From Bradyrhizobium sp. PSBB068 (GTDB lineage: Bacteria; Pseudomonadota; Alphaproteobacteria; Rhizobiales; Xanthobacteraceae): a stretch of DNA of 64,000 nucleotides. The stretch covers positions 7,388,001-7,452,000 of the forward strand of contig CP069300.1 of the NCBI GenBank assembly GCA_016839165.1, read 5' to 3'. A program made the position numbers and the translations under genes. The notes under the pieces are model-generated. The model did no database searches. It was not told where the DNA came from and saw only the letters and a list, made by a program, of their open reading frames with translations. Shown one piece after another: positions 37,558 through 45,958 of this stretch (the stretch's first letter is position 1; each line of letters begins with the position of its first letter).

Positions 37558-37713
37558 ATGACTGCATTGGCTCAATCGATCGCTCGGGTATTTCCGGCCA
37601 ATTCGCTTCGGAGCAGCATCGCCCGGCATGTCCTGCTGCTCGGCTTTGCGGCCCTGTTCGTCGCGGTGCTCAGGGCAAGCTATGGCCTCGATCTCAGTGC
37701 GGGGTTCTTCTGA
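37558..37713 (+). CDS. 51-residue small protein with a membrane segment
   Basis: A short frame, MTALAQSIARVFPANSLRSSI then ARHVLLLGFAALFVAVLRA, ending SYGLDLSAGFF. GGAGG at 37547-37551 sits 6 nt before the ATG, a strong ribosome-binding site for so small a gene. A single hydrophobic segment of about 17 residues predicts a one-pass inner-membrane protein. No homology can be claimed by eye. Confidence 0.55.
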   Translation: MTALAQSIARVFPANSLRSSIARHVLLLGFAALFVAVLRASYGLDLSAGFF

Positions 37714-37802
37714 TTTTTCCGGCAGCAAGTCATATTGGGTTAACCGGACCGGGATAGCTAAGCGCACGCTTTCCTTGCATCTCGAACCTGGGCCGACCTT
37801 CC

Positions 37803-37952
37803 ATGGACAAGCCGATGCGCTGCCAGTGCGGCAGGACGCGAACCATTGTGCTCGACAAGCATTTCCGCACCGCGTTGCTGTGCCTCAAATGCGATGAGAC
37901 ACAGCTGCCCGCGCTGGCACGGCCGGAGCAACGGGTGTTGACCACGCGATAG
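37803..37952 (+). CDS. 49-residue cysteine-rich (zinc-ribbon-like) small protein
   Basis: The frame encodes MDKPMRCQCGRTRTIVLDKH and later CLKCDETQLPA, so two CxC/CxxC pairs about 20 residues apart. Two knuckles of this kind often coordinate Zn2+. The ATG at 37803 lacks an obvious SD. The stop is TAG at 37950-37952. Coding is plausible but not proven. Confidence 0.4.
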   Translation: MDKPMRCQCGRTRTIVLDKHFRTALLCLKCDETQLPALARPEQRVLTTR

Positions 37953-38017
37953 CCGGTCGTCTTCGGCGCCGAAACCCGCTAGGTTCCGTCTGACGAAACG
38001 GTCCAAAGCGAAACCCG

Positions 38018-39256
38018 ATGCCGCATCCTGCCGATACCACCGCCCTCAGCCCAGCGGGCGTCACCCTTGCCGATATACGCCGTGCCGCCGATACCATCCG
38101 GGGCTCGGTGATGGTCACCGCGTGCAACGAAAGCCGCACGCTGGGCGACATCTGCGGTTGCCGCCTGTTCCTCAAATTCGAGAACTTGCAATTCACCGCG
38201 ACCTTCAAGGAGCGCGGCGCGCTGAACAGGCTGCAGGCGCTGTCGCCCGAGGAGCGCACGCGTGGGGTGATCGCGATGTCGGCCGGCAATCACGCCCAGG
38301 GCGTCGCCTATCACGCGAAGCGGCTCGGCATCCCCGCCACCATCGTGATGCCGACGGGCACGCCGATGGTGAAGATCGAGAACACCAGACGGCACGGCGC
38401 CGAGGTCATCATCACCGGACAGACGCTGGAAGAATGCTTCGCCTTCGTCGGCGCACATGCTGAGCAGCGCGGCCTGATCCTGGTCCACCCCTATGACGAT
38501 CCGCTGATCATCGCCGGCCAGGGCACGATCGGGCTCGAAATGCTCGAGGCGGCGCCGGAACTCGATATCCTGGTGGTGCCGATCGGCGGCGGGGGGCTGA
38601 TCTCGGGTATCGCCACCGCCGCAAAGGCGATCAAGCCGTCGCTGCAGATCATCGGCGTGCAGGCTCAGCTCTATCCGTCGATGTACAATGCCGTCAAAGG
38701 CACGCAGCTGCCGATGCGCGGCGACACCCTCGCCGAAGGCATCGCCGTCAAGGCGCCCGGGCGGATCACCACTGAAATCGTCCGCGAGCTCGTCGACGAT
38801 ATCGTGCTGGTCAGCGAGGATCAGATCGAGCGCGCCGTCGCGACCCTGATCTCGATCGAGAAGACGGTGGTCGAGGGCGCCGGCGCCGCCGGCCTCGCCG
38901 CGGTGCTCGCAGCGCCCGAGCGCTTTGCCGGCCGCAAAGTCGGCCTGGTGCTGACCGGCGGCAATATCGATACCAGGCTGATCGCCTCGGTCCTGACCCG
39001 TGAGCTTGCGCGCGAGGGACGGCTGACGCAGCTGGCGCTCGACATCGTCGACCGGCCCGGGCAGCTCGCGGCGGTGTCGATCCTGCTGGCCGACGCCGGC
39101 GCCAACATCATCGAGGTCTCGCACCAGCGCACGTTCTCCGATCTGCCGGCGAAGGCGACCCTGCTCGAGCTCGTGATCGAAACCCGCGACCGCGCCCATC
39201 TGGAGGATGTGCTGGCGAGGCTCGATGTCGAGGGATTTGTTGTGCACGAGCGCTAG
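38018..39256 (+). CDS. ilvA: Threonine ammonia-lyase (threonine dehydratase)
   Basis: A 412-residue PLP enzyme converting threonine to 2-oxobutanoate in the first step of isoleucine synthesis, or in catabolism. The Schiff-base lysine is Lys64 in TFKERGALN. The glycine loop is VVPIGGGGLISG, and the substrate loop is MSAGNHAQGVAYHAKRLGIPATIVMP. A C-terminal ACT-like regulatory domain follows (LALDIVDRPGQLAAVSILLADAGANIIEVSHQRTF). Length and the single ACT domain fit the short threonine dehydratases of proteobacteria (TdcB/IlvA-like). It could equally be called tdcB; the biosynthetic assignment is by context only. A terminator-like repeat follows. Confidence 0.92.
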   Translation: MPHPADTTALSPAGVTLADIRRAADTIRGSVMVTACNESRTLGDICGCRLFLKFENLQFTATFKERGALNRLQALSPEERTRGVIAMSAGNHAQGVAYHAKRLGIPATIVMPTGTPMVKIENTRRHGAEVIITGQTLEECFAFVGAHAEQRGLILVHPYDDPLIIAGQGTIGLEMLEAAPELDILVVPIGGGGLISGIATAAKAIKPSLQIIGVQAQLYPSMYNAVKGTQLPMRGDTLAEGIAVKAPGRITTEIVRELVDDIVLVSEDQIERAVATLISIEKTVVEGAGAAGLAAVLAAPERFAGRKVGLVLTGGNIDTRLIASVLTRELAREGRLTQLALDIVDRPGQLAAVSILLADAGANIIEVSHQRTFSDLPAKATLLELVIETRDRAHLEDVLARLDVEGFVVHER

Positions 39257-39274
39257 CAACGCAAACCGCGCTTT

Positions 39275-39320
39275 AACCGTCATCCTGAGACGCCGCTGCG
39301 CGCTTCTCAGAATGACGGTT
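39275..39320. terminator. Inverted repeat between ilvA and DUF1697, likely bidirectional terminator
   Basis: The arms AACCGTCATcCTGAGA and TCTCAGaATGACGGTT, with a 14-nt loop, lie between two convergent genes. One mismatch is inside the stem. The GTCAT...ATGAC ends link it to the dispersed Bradyrhizobium palindromes. Confidence 0.7.
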
Positions 39321-39344
39321 CGGAGAAAACTGGACGAGCTTTCT

Positions 39345-39863
39345 CTAGCCGTCGCCCGCCGCCAGCTCGGCGAGCTTCGCGATGGTGTTGATGTTGCGCG
39401 CGGTGCCGTTGGCGGCGGCGGGGATCTTCAGCTTCGAGCGGCCCATGCCGCTGCCATAGGCGACGTAGATCTCCCGCTTGCCGAGCCGCACTTGCTCGTC
39501 CTGCTGGCCCCTGACGTCTTTCAGGGCGTCCTTGGGTGGCGGCTCGTCGAGGAAGATCGCGACCGTAAAATTCGGCGGCGCCTTCGGAAACGGATTGGCC
39601 TTCAGCACCGCGGCGATCTCGTCCGCGCTCCTGACGGCAACGCCGACCGGCTTGCCGGCGTAGGCGTGCAGCCGCTGCTCCAGCGCGGCCTTGACCTTGG
39701 CCGCGCCGAGCCTGGAGGAGAACACGACGTTGCCGCTGGCGATGTAGGTCTCGACGTCGGCAAATCCCGCATCGACGCACATCGCCTTCAGTTCGGTCAT
39801 CGGCAGCTTGCCGGTGCCGCCGACATTGACGGCGCGCAGCAGGGCGACGTAGCGCGGCATCAC
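39345..39863 (-). CDS. DUF1697 family protein
   Basis: A 172-residue protein starting MPRYVALLRAVNVGGTGKLPMTELKAMCVDAGFADVETYIASGNVVFSS. This is the DUF1697 signature, with ALLRAVNVGG and the ASGNVVF strand. It ends with a helix-rich part, VYVAYGSGMGRSKLKI. The family has unknown function. It is convergent with ilvA across the inverted repeat and directly follows the GST gene (4 bp), so the two are co-transcribed. Confidence 0.9.
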   Translation of the reverse strand: MMPRYVALLRAVNVGGTGKLPMTELKAMCVDAGFADVETYIASGNVVFSSRLGAAKVKAALEQRLHAYAGKPVGVAVRSADEIAAVLKANPFPKAPPNFTVAIFLDEPPPKDALKDVRGQQDEQVRLGKREIYVAYGSGMGRSKLKIPAAANGTARNINTIAKLAELAAGDG

Positions 39864-39867
39864 GGCC

Positions 39868-40509
39868 TCACGTCAGCAGCAGCGCCATGCCGGGATCGCC
39901 CTTCTGCATCGCGCGCTGATAGGCCGGGCGCGCCGCGATGCGGCCGAGATAATCCCTGATGCCGGGGCAGCGGCCGAGATCATAGGGCAGGAAATAGCGC
40001 ATCGTCGTGAGCGAGAAGCCGATCATGATATCGGCGGTGGTGAATTGGTCGCCCGCGAGATAGCGCGCCTCGCGCGCCCGCGCCTCGATCAGATCGAACG
40101 AGCGGTCGACCCGCGCCCGGGTCGCCGCCAGCATCGGATTGTCGGCCGGCAGGTTGAGCCGGTTCAGGATCATGCTGCGGCCCATCTGTGCCTGCAGCGT
40201 GCTGTTGGCGAAGTGAAACCAGTACAGGAACCGGGCGAAGTCTGGATGATCTGATTTCAGCGTCAGCCGGCCATTGCCGTATCTGGCGACGATGTACTCG
40301 ACGACAGCGCCGGACTCGGCCAGCACCAGGTCGCCGTCGGTGATGACGGGCGCGGCGCCGATCGGATGCAGCGCCTTGTAGTCGGCGGGCGCGAGCATCG
40401 TGACCGGATCGCGCGTGGTGCACTTCAGTTCATAGGGGATCTCCAGCTCCTCGCACAGCCAGACGATCCGCTCCGATTGCGACTTGCCGAGATGGTGAAC
40501 GGTGAGCAT
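39868..40509 (-). CDS. Glutathione S-transferase family protein
   Basis: A 213-residue protein with an N-terminal thioredoxin-like domain (MLTVHHLGKSQSERIVWLCEELEIPYELK) and the cis-Pro motif GAAPVITDGDLVLAESGAVVEYI (Pro in APV, Glu-Ser glutathione site). An all-helical C-terminal domain follows. AGGAGCC 6 bp upstream of the ATG at 40509 supports the start; an ATG 12 codons upstream was rejected. It resembles beta/theta-class bacterial GSTs, but catalysis on a given substrate is unknown. It is transcribed with DUF1697. Confidence 0.93.
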   Translation of the reverse strand: MLTVHHLGKSQSERIVWLCEELEIPYELKCTTRDPVTMLAPADYKALHPIGAAPVITDGDLVLAESGAVVEYIVARYGNGRLTLKSDHPDFARFLYWFHFANSTLQAQMGRSMILNRLNLPADNPMLAATRARVDRSFDLIEARAREARYLAGDQFTTADIMIGFSLTTMRYFLPYDLGRCPGIRDYLGRIAARPAYQRAMQKGDPGMALLLT

Positions 40510-40522
40510 GAAGGCTCCTGGA

Positions 40523-40567
40523 GCATGATCCGGAAAAGTGGACACCGGTTTTCCGAAACGATCATGC
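40523..40567. repeat. GCATGATC-CGGAAAA palindromic repeat
   Basis: Nested inverted repeats have arms GCATGATC/GATCATGC and CGGAAAA/TTTTCCG. The related copy at 5662-5706 shares both ends. Together they define a Bradyrhizobium-type dispersed palindrome. It sits just upstream of the GST gene. Confidence 0.8.
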
Positions 40568-40604
40568 GAAAATAATGATCATGACGCGCTTCCATAGAAG
40601 CGCA

Positions 40605-40910
40605 TCAGGCGTCCTCTTTCTTCTTCGCGGGCTTTTTGGCCGGCGGCGGCTCTTCCATCGCCCGCTTCATCGCGCGGGCGTAGGCGTCGGCGGCGTTCTC
40701 GGCCGAATTCTGCAACCGCTTGGCGGTCGCCGTCGCGTTCAGCATCGTGCTCTTGGCGAGGAAGCGGAAGCGCGCCTTGGTCTCCTTGTCCTTGGCCTTG
40801 GCCGCGCGCGCGACCCAGACGGCCTGGCGCTTCTTGGCCGCCGCCATCACGGCCTTGGTCTGGGCTCTTGCGGTCTGCCGGATGACGGCGTCGAGGTCGG
40901 CTTCGGCCAT
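40605..40910 (-). CDS. Small Lys/Ala-rich protein of unknown function
   Basis: A 101-residue protein with alanine-rich helices and a lysine-rich tail: VIRQTARAQTKAVMAAAKKRQAVWVARAAKAKDKETKARFRFLAKSTML...ENAADAYARAMKRAMEEPPPAKKPAKKKEDA. The helical heptad-like pattern and basic tail suggest a DNA- or RNA-associated or histone-like helper, but there is no named domain. The opposite-strand frame is longer and rich in Gly/Leu and looks like a shadow. The only nearby neighbour is the GST gene. Confidence 0.6.
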   Translation of the reverse strand: MAEADLDAVIRQTARAQTKAVMAAAKKRQAVWVARAAKAKDKETKARFRFLAKSTMLNATATAKRLQNSAENAADAYARAMKRAMEEPPPAKKPAKKKEDA

Positions 40911-41104
40911 TCAGATGCACTCTATTCACTGGACATGCGCCGAACGGGCGCACGAAGGGAGGGGAGCTACCACTAGCTCAACCGGCGCCGTTTGAACATG
41001 CCGATCCGCTTGCGATGCCGCCGGGAGCATGCCGCCGCAATGACGGCCAACGTGATCGGTCGGGTTGTGGGGCGCTTCCAGGCTCGCCTGAGCGCGGCGT
41101 AAGT

Positions 41105-42217
41105 CTATTCCGCCGACGAACCCGGCGGCACCTTGGCGCCGGCGAGCAGTCCGGCGAGTTCGACCTGGCGGCCGAGCCCGGTCTTCGCCAGCACGGCCTT
41201 GAGCTGGTTGCGCACGGTTTCGCGGGAGATTCCGAAGGCGATGGCGATCGCCTCGACGGTTCGTCCTTCGCCGATGCCGCGGGCGACCCGCGCCTCGGCC
41301 GGCGTCAGGTCGAACAGGCCCTGCAGCACCTCCGCGGTCGGCACCTCGGCCGGCACCACCGGCGTCACGATCACGATCGCCAGTGCGCGGTCGAACAGGT
41401 CGCGCGCCGCGCCACGGATCGGGACCAGATGCACGATGAGCGGCGGGCGCTCGTCCTGTGCAGCGATCGGGACCGAGCGGACCTCGCCGCTGATGAGCCC
41501 GTGATCAAGTGCACCGACGGCCTGCGCGAACAGCGCATCGGCGGCAGGCGCCGCCAGCGCCAGGCGATCGGTGCGATCCTGCATCACATCGGGCACCAGG
41601 CGATCGAACAGCGTGTTGGCCGCCATCAGGCGGCCGCCGCGGCGCAGCACCCCCGCGGGCAGGCCGAGCATCGCCAGCGATTCGGCGGCGGCCTTCGCGC
41701 GCTCCATCCCAAGCCGCGCCGACAGCAGCGCCGCCCGCGCCAGATGCGGGCGCAGTGCGTCGAGCTGTTCGATCGCCTCCCGCTCGATCGGCCCGTGCCG
41801 GTATTCGCGCTCGACGCTGTAGATCAGCACGTCGCCGCTCGGCACTGGGATCGCGGTACCGGCGCCCCATCCGAGCCCGCGCGGGCGGAAGAATTCCCGG
41901 ATCTGGAAATCCTGCTGCACTTCCTCGGGCGTATCGAACACGTCGATATCGCGCAGGAAGCCGGCATGATTGGCCGCGAGCAGGCGCGGCAACCGCCCGT
42001 TGCGCTCGTGCCAGCCGCCTTCGACATAGGCAACCGTGTCATCGTGCATGTCGGGGGAGGCGACCCAGCGCACGTCCTGCGGGGCCGCCGTCAGCAGCAC
42101 GATGCCGCGGGCCCGCGCGATCCCGCCGACCTGATGCAGAACATTCGGCCACAGCTCGGGGAGGACCGCGGCCTCATAGGCCAGTTCAATCAGATGCGCG
42201 TGCAGGTCGTTCGCCAT
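41105..42217 (-). CDS. LuxR-type helix-turn-helix regulator
   Basis: A 370-residue protein with a C-terminal LuxR HTH (LTPAEARVARGIGEGRTVEAIAIAFGISRETVRNQLKAVLAKTGLGRQVELAGLLAG) at about residues 300-360. The N-terminal region is not a recognisable receiver or autoinducer domain, although it may contain a PAS/GAF-like sensor (the DMHDDTVAYVEGGWHERNGRLPRLL part). Lone regulators with this layout are frequent in Bradyrhizobium. It is divergent from the secreted hydrolase across a 503-bp gap. Its targets are unknown. Confidence 0.88.
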   Translation of the reverse strand: MANDLHAHLIELAYEAAVLPELWPNVLHQVGGIARARGIVLLTAAPQDVRWVASPDMHDDTVAYVEGGWHERNGRLPRLLAANHAGFLRDIDVFDTPEEVQQDFQIREFFRPRGLGWGAGTAIPVPSGDVLIYSVEREYRHGPIEREAIEQLDALRPHLARAALLSARLGMERAKAAAESLAMLGLPAGVLRRGGRLMAANTLFDRLVPDVMQDRTDRLALAAPAADALFAQAVGALDHGLISGEVRSVPIAAQDERPPLIVHLVPIRGAARDLFDRALAIVIVTPVVPAEVPTAEVLQGLFDLTPAEARVARGIGEGRTVEAIAIAFGISRETVRNQLKAVLAKTGLGRQVELAGLLAGAKVPPGSSAE

Positions 42218-42720
42218 CGGCCATTCCAGAAACGCTGTTGCCCAACAGATAACCCGTCGATCCCGGAATGAATGCCTAGAGCAATTCGGTCTGGCCCACG
42301 AGTCCGGGCTATTCCGGTGCGACCGCTCGCATCACGATGGATCGCGGCTCTTGGACGATTTTGCAGGTGATCTTCGCGCCGTCTGATGGGGCCGCGCTCG
42401 CTGGGCAGCGACCCGATGCCAAGGTCACCGAGGTCAAGCCCAAAACTTGATGATCGAGACCCGATGATCAGGACCTGACGTTCGGCGCCGGCTAAGGCGA
42501 GATTGAGTCTGCGTGACAATCAGACATCTTTCCGAAGCGTCTCGAAACGCTTTGCCATGAATTGCGACAGCGCGCGGCCGGGCAGCGTACACGTTTGCAA
42601 CGCTGCGCATGATCCTTCGACCATGAACATCCTTTAATTTGTATCCGCGCGACTTGTCGCGCCTGCTGGGCCGCCATCTTGATGGCACCAGTCGAGCCGT
42701 CGCCGGCTCGGGGAGGACCG
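42218..42720. other. 503-bp divergent intergenic region
   Basis: The gap separates the LuxR-type gene (minus) from the hydrolase gene (plus). A 37-codon frame (42337-42450) ends inside it but has no ribosome-binding site or recognisable domain. No palindrome or promoter stood out beyond the SD of the hydrolase gene. Confidence 0.5.
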
Positions 42721-43854
42721 ATGATCAGCCGCAGGGCGCTTTCCGGATTACTGATGACGTTGGTCGGCCCCTCATCGGTGACCGGCAACACGCTGGCTCT
42801 CAGTCACTGCCGGGGATCGTGCGCCAATGTCGATCTGCCGACGCTTGGCTACGATACGTTCTGCCGGTCGTTCTTCGATCTCGCGGCAAGCGGAAAGCTG
42901 CGCGCGGTCGCAACCGGCCCCGATGTCCGGCGGGAGATGCGGTCGCTGTTCCGGGCGCGGCGGCTCTATCGGCCATCCCGCGAGGACATGCGGGTTCTCT
43001 GGCGCGATACGGCCGCGGGGTTTTCGGTCGTGAAAGTCGAGTTCGATCTGGAATGCGGCGTACCGGTGCGCGGATGCCTCGGGATCCCCGACGGTGCGTT
43101 CAAGGGATTGATCCTGCTCGGCCACGGCATGGCGAGTACGCCGGAGCGGTGCTTCGACGACGCTGACAAGGACTACATGAACGCGCTCGGCAAACAGCTT
43201 TGCCAGGATGGTTATGTCGTCTGGTGCCCCTACATCGTGCAGATCGGAAATCAGGAGAGCCAGAACAACATCGCCGCGATGCTGGCATCGCATGGCATCT
43301 CCGCGCACAACGTGTCATGCGCATCGATCGACGCCGGCGAAACGGTCTGCCGGAGGTTGACCGGAATGTCCGGTCTGCATGTCGGCGTCTATGGGGTGTC
43401 CTCGGGCGCCTTTCTCGCGCTGCATCTGGAAGCCGCGACGGGGCGGATGCGGCCGACCGTCGTCTCCGGATATATGCGTGACGAGAAGAAGTTCCTGACA
43501 TCGTCCGTCATCAGCAAGAACCTCGGCATCGAACTTGCGGCCTACATCCATTTCGCCAACAGCCGCGCCAAGTACGCCGGCGCGGAGCTGGCGTACCTGG
43601 TCTCTCCGTGTCCGCTGTTCGTCGAGATCGGCAGCCGCGATGGCGCAAACACCACGGAACTCGGGCGTGATGAGAAGTTCGCCGAAATGCAGTCCGTCTA
43701 CGCAGCGTCGGGTCATCCGCATTCGATCGAGATGGCGCTGTTCGATGGCGTGCACGAGGTTGGCGGCAAGCGCGCGCGGCCATGGCTGTACGAGCAGCTG
43801 GCATCACCCGCCTACCAGGTCACCTCGCGCCTGAAGAACGCTGTTGCGTTGTGA
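42721..43854 (+). CDS. Secreted alpha/beta hydrolase
   Basis: A 377-residue protein starting at the ATG at 42721, directly after GGGAGGACCG. The N-terminus MISRRALSGLLMTLVGPSSVTGNTLA has a twin-arginine-like start and a signal-like stretch. The mature part has the nucleophile elbow GVYGVSSGAF (G-x-S-x-G), an acid in EIGSRDGANT and a His in LFDGVHEVGG, all in the expected order for an alpha/beta hydrolase. The LILLGHGMAS oxyanion segment is upstream. Several cysteines in the mature part fit periplasmic disulfides. It resembles dienelactone/acetyl-xylan-esterase-like hydrolases, but substrate is unknown. Confidence 0.83.
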   Translation: MISRRALSGLLMTLVGPSSVTGNTLALSHCRGSCANVDLPTLGYDTFCRSFFDLAASGKLRAVATGPDVRREMRSLFRARRLYRPSREDMRVLWRDTAAGFSVVKVEFDLECGVPVRGCLGIPDGAFKGLILLGHGMASTPERCFDDADKDYMNALGKQLCQDGYVVWCPYIVQIGNQESQNNIAAMLASHGISAHNVSCASIDAGETVCRRLTGMSGLHVGVYGVSSGAFLALHLEAATGRMRPTVVSGYMRDEKKFLTSSVISKNLGIELAAYIHFANSRAKYAGAELAYLVSPCPLFVEIGSRDGANTTELGRDEKFAEMQSVYAASGHPHSIEMALFDGVHEVGGKRARPWLYEQLASPAYQVTSRLKNAVAL

Positions 43855-43914
43855 TGATCCGCGGGTGCTGTCCTTGTGCGCCCCGCGGCGGATGGGCATC
43901 GCCAAAACCGTTGA

Positions 43915-44520
43915 TCATCGGTCGGCCGCGGCGCGCCGTCTGGCCAGGCTGGATTCGACCAGCGCGATCAGTTCCCGTCTGAACAGCGGCGAGGCGAGCA
44001 ACCCGAGCCGTGCCGCATCGTGGACGACGCCCGCCACCGCGGCAGCGAGGACCTGAGCGGCGATCGCGCTATCCACGGCGGTGTCGCCTCGCCTGTTGGC
44101 CGTGAAGAACGCGTCGCAGCCGCTGCGATACTCGGTCTCGAACCGGCGGTGCGTGGCCTCGCTGGCTGCGTCGCGGGGGGCTTCCTCGAGCAGCACCCGG
44201 TGCGCGGCGGGAAAGCGACGATGCACCGCGATCATGCCGTCGACGAACGCGGCGACACGGCGTGCCCGAGGCGTCGCGGCGTCGGTCGCTGCGCGCAGCA
44301 CCGCCAGCACCTCGTCGAAGTGACGGCGCCGGACCGCCTCGACCAGCGCGAGCTTGTTGGGAAAATACTGATACAGCGACCCGATGCTGACGCCTGCCGT
44401 CGCGGCAACCGCGTTGGTGGTCGTCGCGGCCCAGCCGCGCTCGCCGAGAATGCGAGCCGCGCCCTCGAGGATGATCTCGATGGTGGCGCGCGAGCGGGCC
44501 TGTCGCGGGGCTTTCCGCAT
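43915..44520 (-). CDS. TetR/AcrR family transcriptional regulator
   Basis: A 201-residue TetR-type repressor. The N-terminal HTH is MRKAPRQARSRATIEIILEGAARILGERGWAATTTNAVAATAGVSIGSLYQYFPNKLALVEAV (residues 1-63). The SIGSLYQYFPNK motif is strongly conserved. The helical ligand-binding region includes RFPAAHRVLLEEAPR. It is divergent from an oxidoreductase gene, with a perfect 10-bp-arm palindrome between the two starts, so it probably represses both genes and responds to an electrophile or drug. The ligand is unknown. Confidence 0.95.
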   Translation of the reverse strand: MRKAPRQARSRATIEIILEGAARILGERGWAATTTNAVAATAGVSIGSLYQYFPNKLALVEAVRRRHFDEVLAVLRAATDAATPRARRVAAFVDGMIAVHRRFPAAHRVLLEEAPRDAASEATHRRFETEYRSGCDAFFTANRRGDTAVDSAIAAQVLAAAVAGVVHDAARLGLLASPLFRRELIALVESSLARRRAAADR

Positions 44521-44571
44521 CGTGCTCGTCGGTTTCGGAATGCGAGTGGTCAGGCGCGCCTCTCCGCCGGT

Positions 44572-44594
44572 AATGTGAGCATAGTGCTCACATT
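44572..44594. promoter_or_regulatory. TetR-type operator, AATGTGAGCA-N3-TGCTCACATT
   Basis: The arms are perfect 10-bp inverted repeats with spacer TAG, midway between the divergent TetR gene (start 44520) and the oxidoreductase gene (start 44629). The size and symmetry fit a TetR dimer site controlling both promoters. Binding is inferred from position and symmetry. Confidence 0.85.
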
Positions 44595-44628
44595 CTGTCC
44601 GACGGGCGGATCAAGTCAAAGGATATTC

Positions 44629-45669
44629 ATGATGGCGGGGGAGACCGCGCGCGAGGTCAGGCTGACGATCAGGCCCGAGGGACTGCCGGGGCCGCAGCAT
44701 TTCGAGCTGGTGGACGAGCCGCTACCGGTTGCAGGCGCGGGTGAGGTGTTGGTGCGCAATCGCTGCTTCCTGGTATCGGCTTCGCTCCGCCAGATGGTGA
44801 GCCAGGGCGCGGAGGATGTGCCGGGGGTTCCGTTTCCCGCGCTGCGCCCGGGCGACGGCCTGCGCGGCGAGGCGATCGGCGAGGTCGTGATGGCGCCGAC
44901 AAGCAGCGGGCTGTCACCTGGTGACATGGTGCTGCACATGTTCGGCTGGCGCGATTACGCCGTTGTTCCGGCCGTCCAGTGCCTCCGGCTGGCTGCGCCG
45001 CTGCCCGATCCGCTCGGTTACCTCGGCTATCTCGGGCATGGCTGGACCGCCCACGCGGCGCTGACGCGTGGCGTGCAGATCCGGGCCGGCGACACCGTCT
45101 TCATATCGAGCGCGGCCGGAGCGATCGGCTCGATGGCCGGGCAGATCGCTCGACTGCTCGGGGCGGGGCGCGTGATCGGCAGCACCAGTGCATCGGCGAA
45201 AGCGGATCGGCTGGTCGCCGAGCTCGGCTATGACGCCGCGGTGATCCGCGGCACCGACAAGTCGTTCGTTGCGCAACTGCGCGAGGCGGCGCCCGACGGC
45301 ATCGATGTCTTTCTCGACAATGTGGGGGGCGAGCAGTTGCAGGCCGCCGTGGCCGTCGCGCGCGAGCATGCGCGCTTCGTCATCACGGGGACATTGTCGG
45401 GGCAGCTAGCCGCGGCCGGAACCGGGCGTGTGGCGCCTGTCGTGTTGGACTCCACCCAAATCCTGCTACGGAAGATCACCATCCGGGGCTATAGCGCCGA
45501 CGACAATCCGGAAGCACGCGACGAGTGGTTCCGCCGTCTGGCCGATTGGTGCCGCTCCGGCGATATCGCTCTTCCCCATGTCGTGATCGACGGGCTGGAG
45601 CAAGCCACACTCGCGTTGGCTGATACCGCGCGGGGCCGCTACTTCGGTATGGTCGTCATCAGGCTTTGA
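44629..45669 (+). CDS. NADP-dependent MDR oxidoreductase, prostaglandin-reductase type
   Basis: A 346-residue zinc-free medium-chain dehydrogenase/reductase. It has the NADP-binding Rossmann motif VFISSAAGAIGSMAGQIARLLGAGRVIGSTSASAKADRLVAELG, and the catalytic-domain start LRPEGLPGPQHFELVDEPLPVAGAGEVLVRNRCFLVS. It belongs with leukotriene-B4 dehydrogenase and curcumin-type alkenal/one reductases, which reduce alpha,beta-unsaturated carbonyls. ATG 44629 and ATG 44632 are both possible starts. It is divergent from TetR under a shared operator, so it is likely induced by reactive carbonyls. Confidence 0.92.
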   Translation: MMAGETAREVRLTIRPEGLPGPQHFELVDEPLPVAGAGEVLVRNRCFLVSASLRQMVSQGAEDVPGVPFPALRPGDGLRGEAIGEVVMAPTSSGLSPGDMVLHMFGWRDYAVVPAVQCLRLAAPLPDPLGYLGYLGHGWTAHAALTRGVQIRAGDTVFISSAAGAIGSMAGQIARLLGAGRVIGSTSASAKADRLVAELGYDAAVIRGTDKSFVAQLREAAPDGIDVFLDNVGGEQLQAAVAVAREHARFVITGTLSGQLAAAGTGRVAPVVLDSTQILLRKITIRGYSADDNPEARDEWFRRLADWCRSGDIALPHVVIDGLEQATLALADTARGRYFGMVVIRL

Positions 45670-45958
45670 TGGCCTGTCGAGCCGACGGCACTCGATTCAT
45701 GTCAATCGATGCGCCGTTGTCGCCGCTCAAATCGAGGCGACTGTGTTGATCGGCGGCCGACACGCATGCTCATGCGGTCCGCCGTCCCTCCAATCCGCTG
45801 TCGTCGGCCCAAACCCGGAACCAGGGTTACAGGATTGTCGGATTGGACTCGTTATGATTTGCTGCAACGCATCTTGCCGATCCCTGACCTTCCCGGGTCT
45901 GAGGGACGTCGACGTCATATCCGTCTCGTAGAGCTTGTTAGCCGAAGGGTTGAGCAGC

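Noticed and set aside
40998..41102. 34-codon frame between the Lys/Ala-rich gene and the LuxR-type gene
   Set aside because: No ribosome-binding site at proper spacing and an Arg-rich chance composition.
42337..42450. 37-codon frame in the LuxR-hydrolase gap
   Set aside because: It starts at an ATG without a Shine-Dalgarno and has no recognisable motif, so it was not called as a gene.
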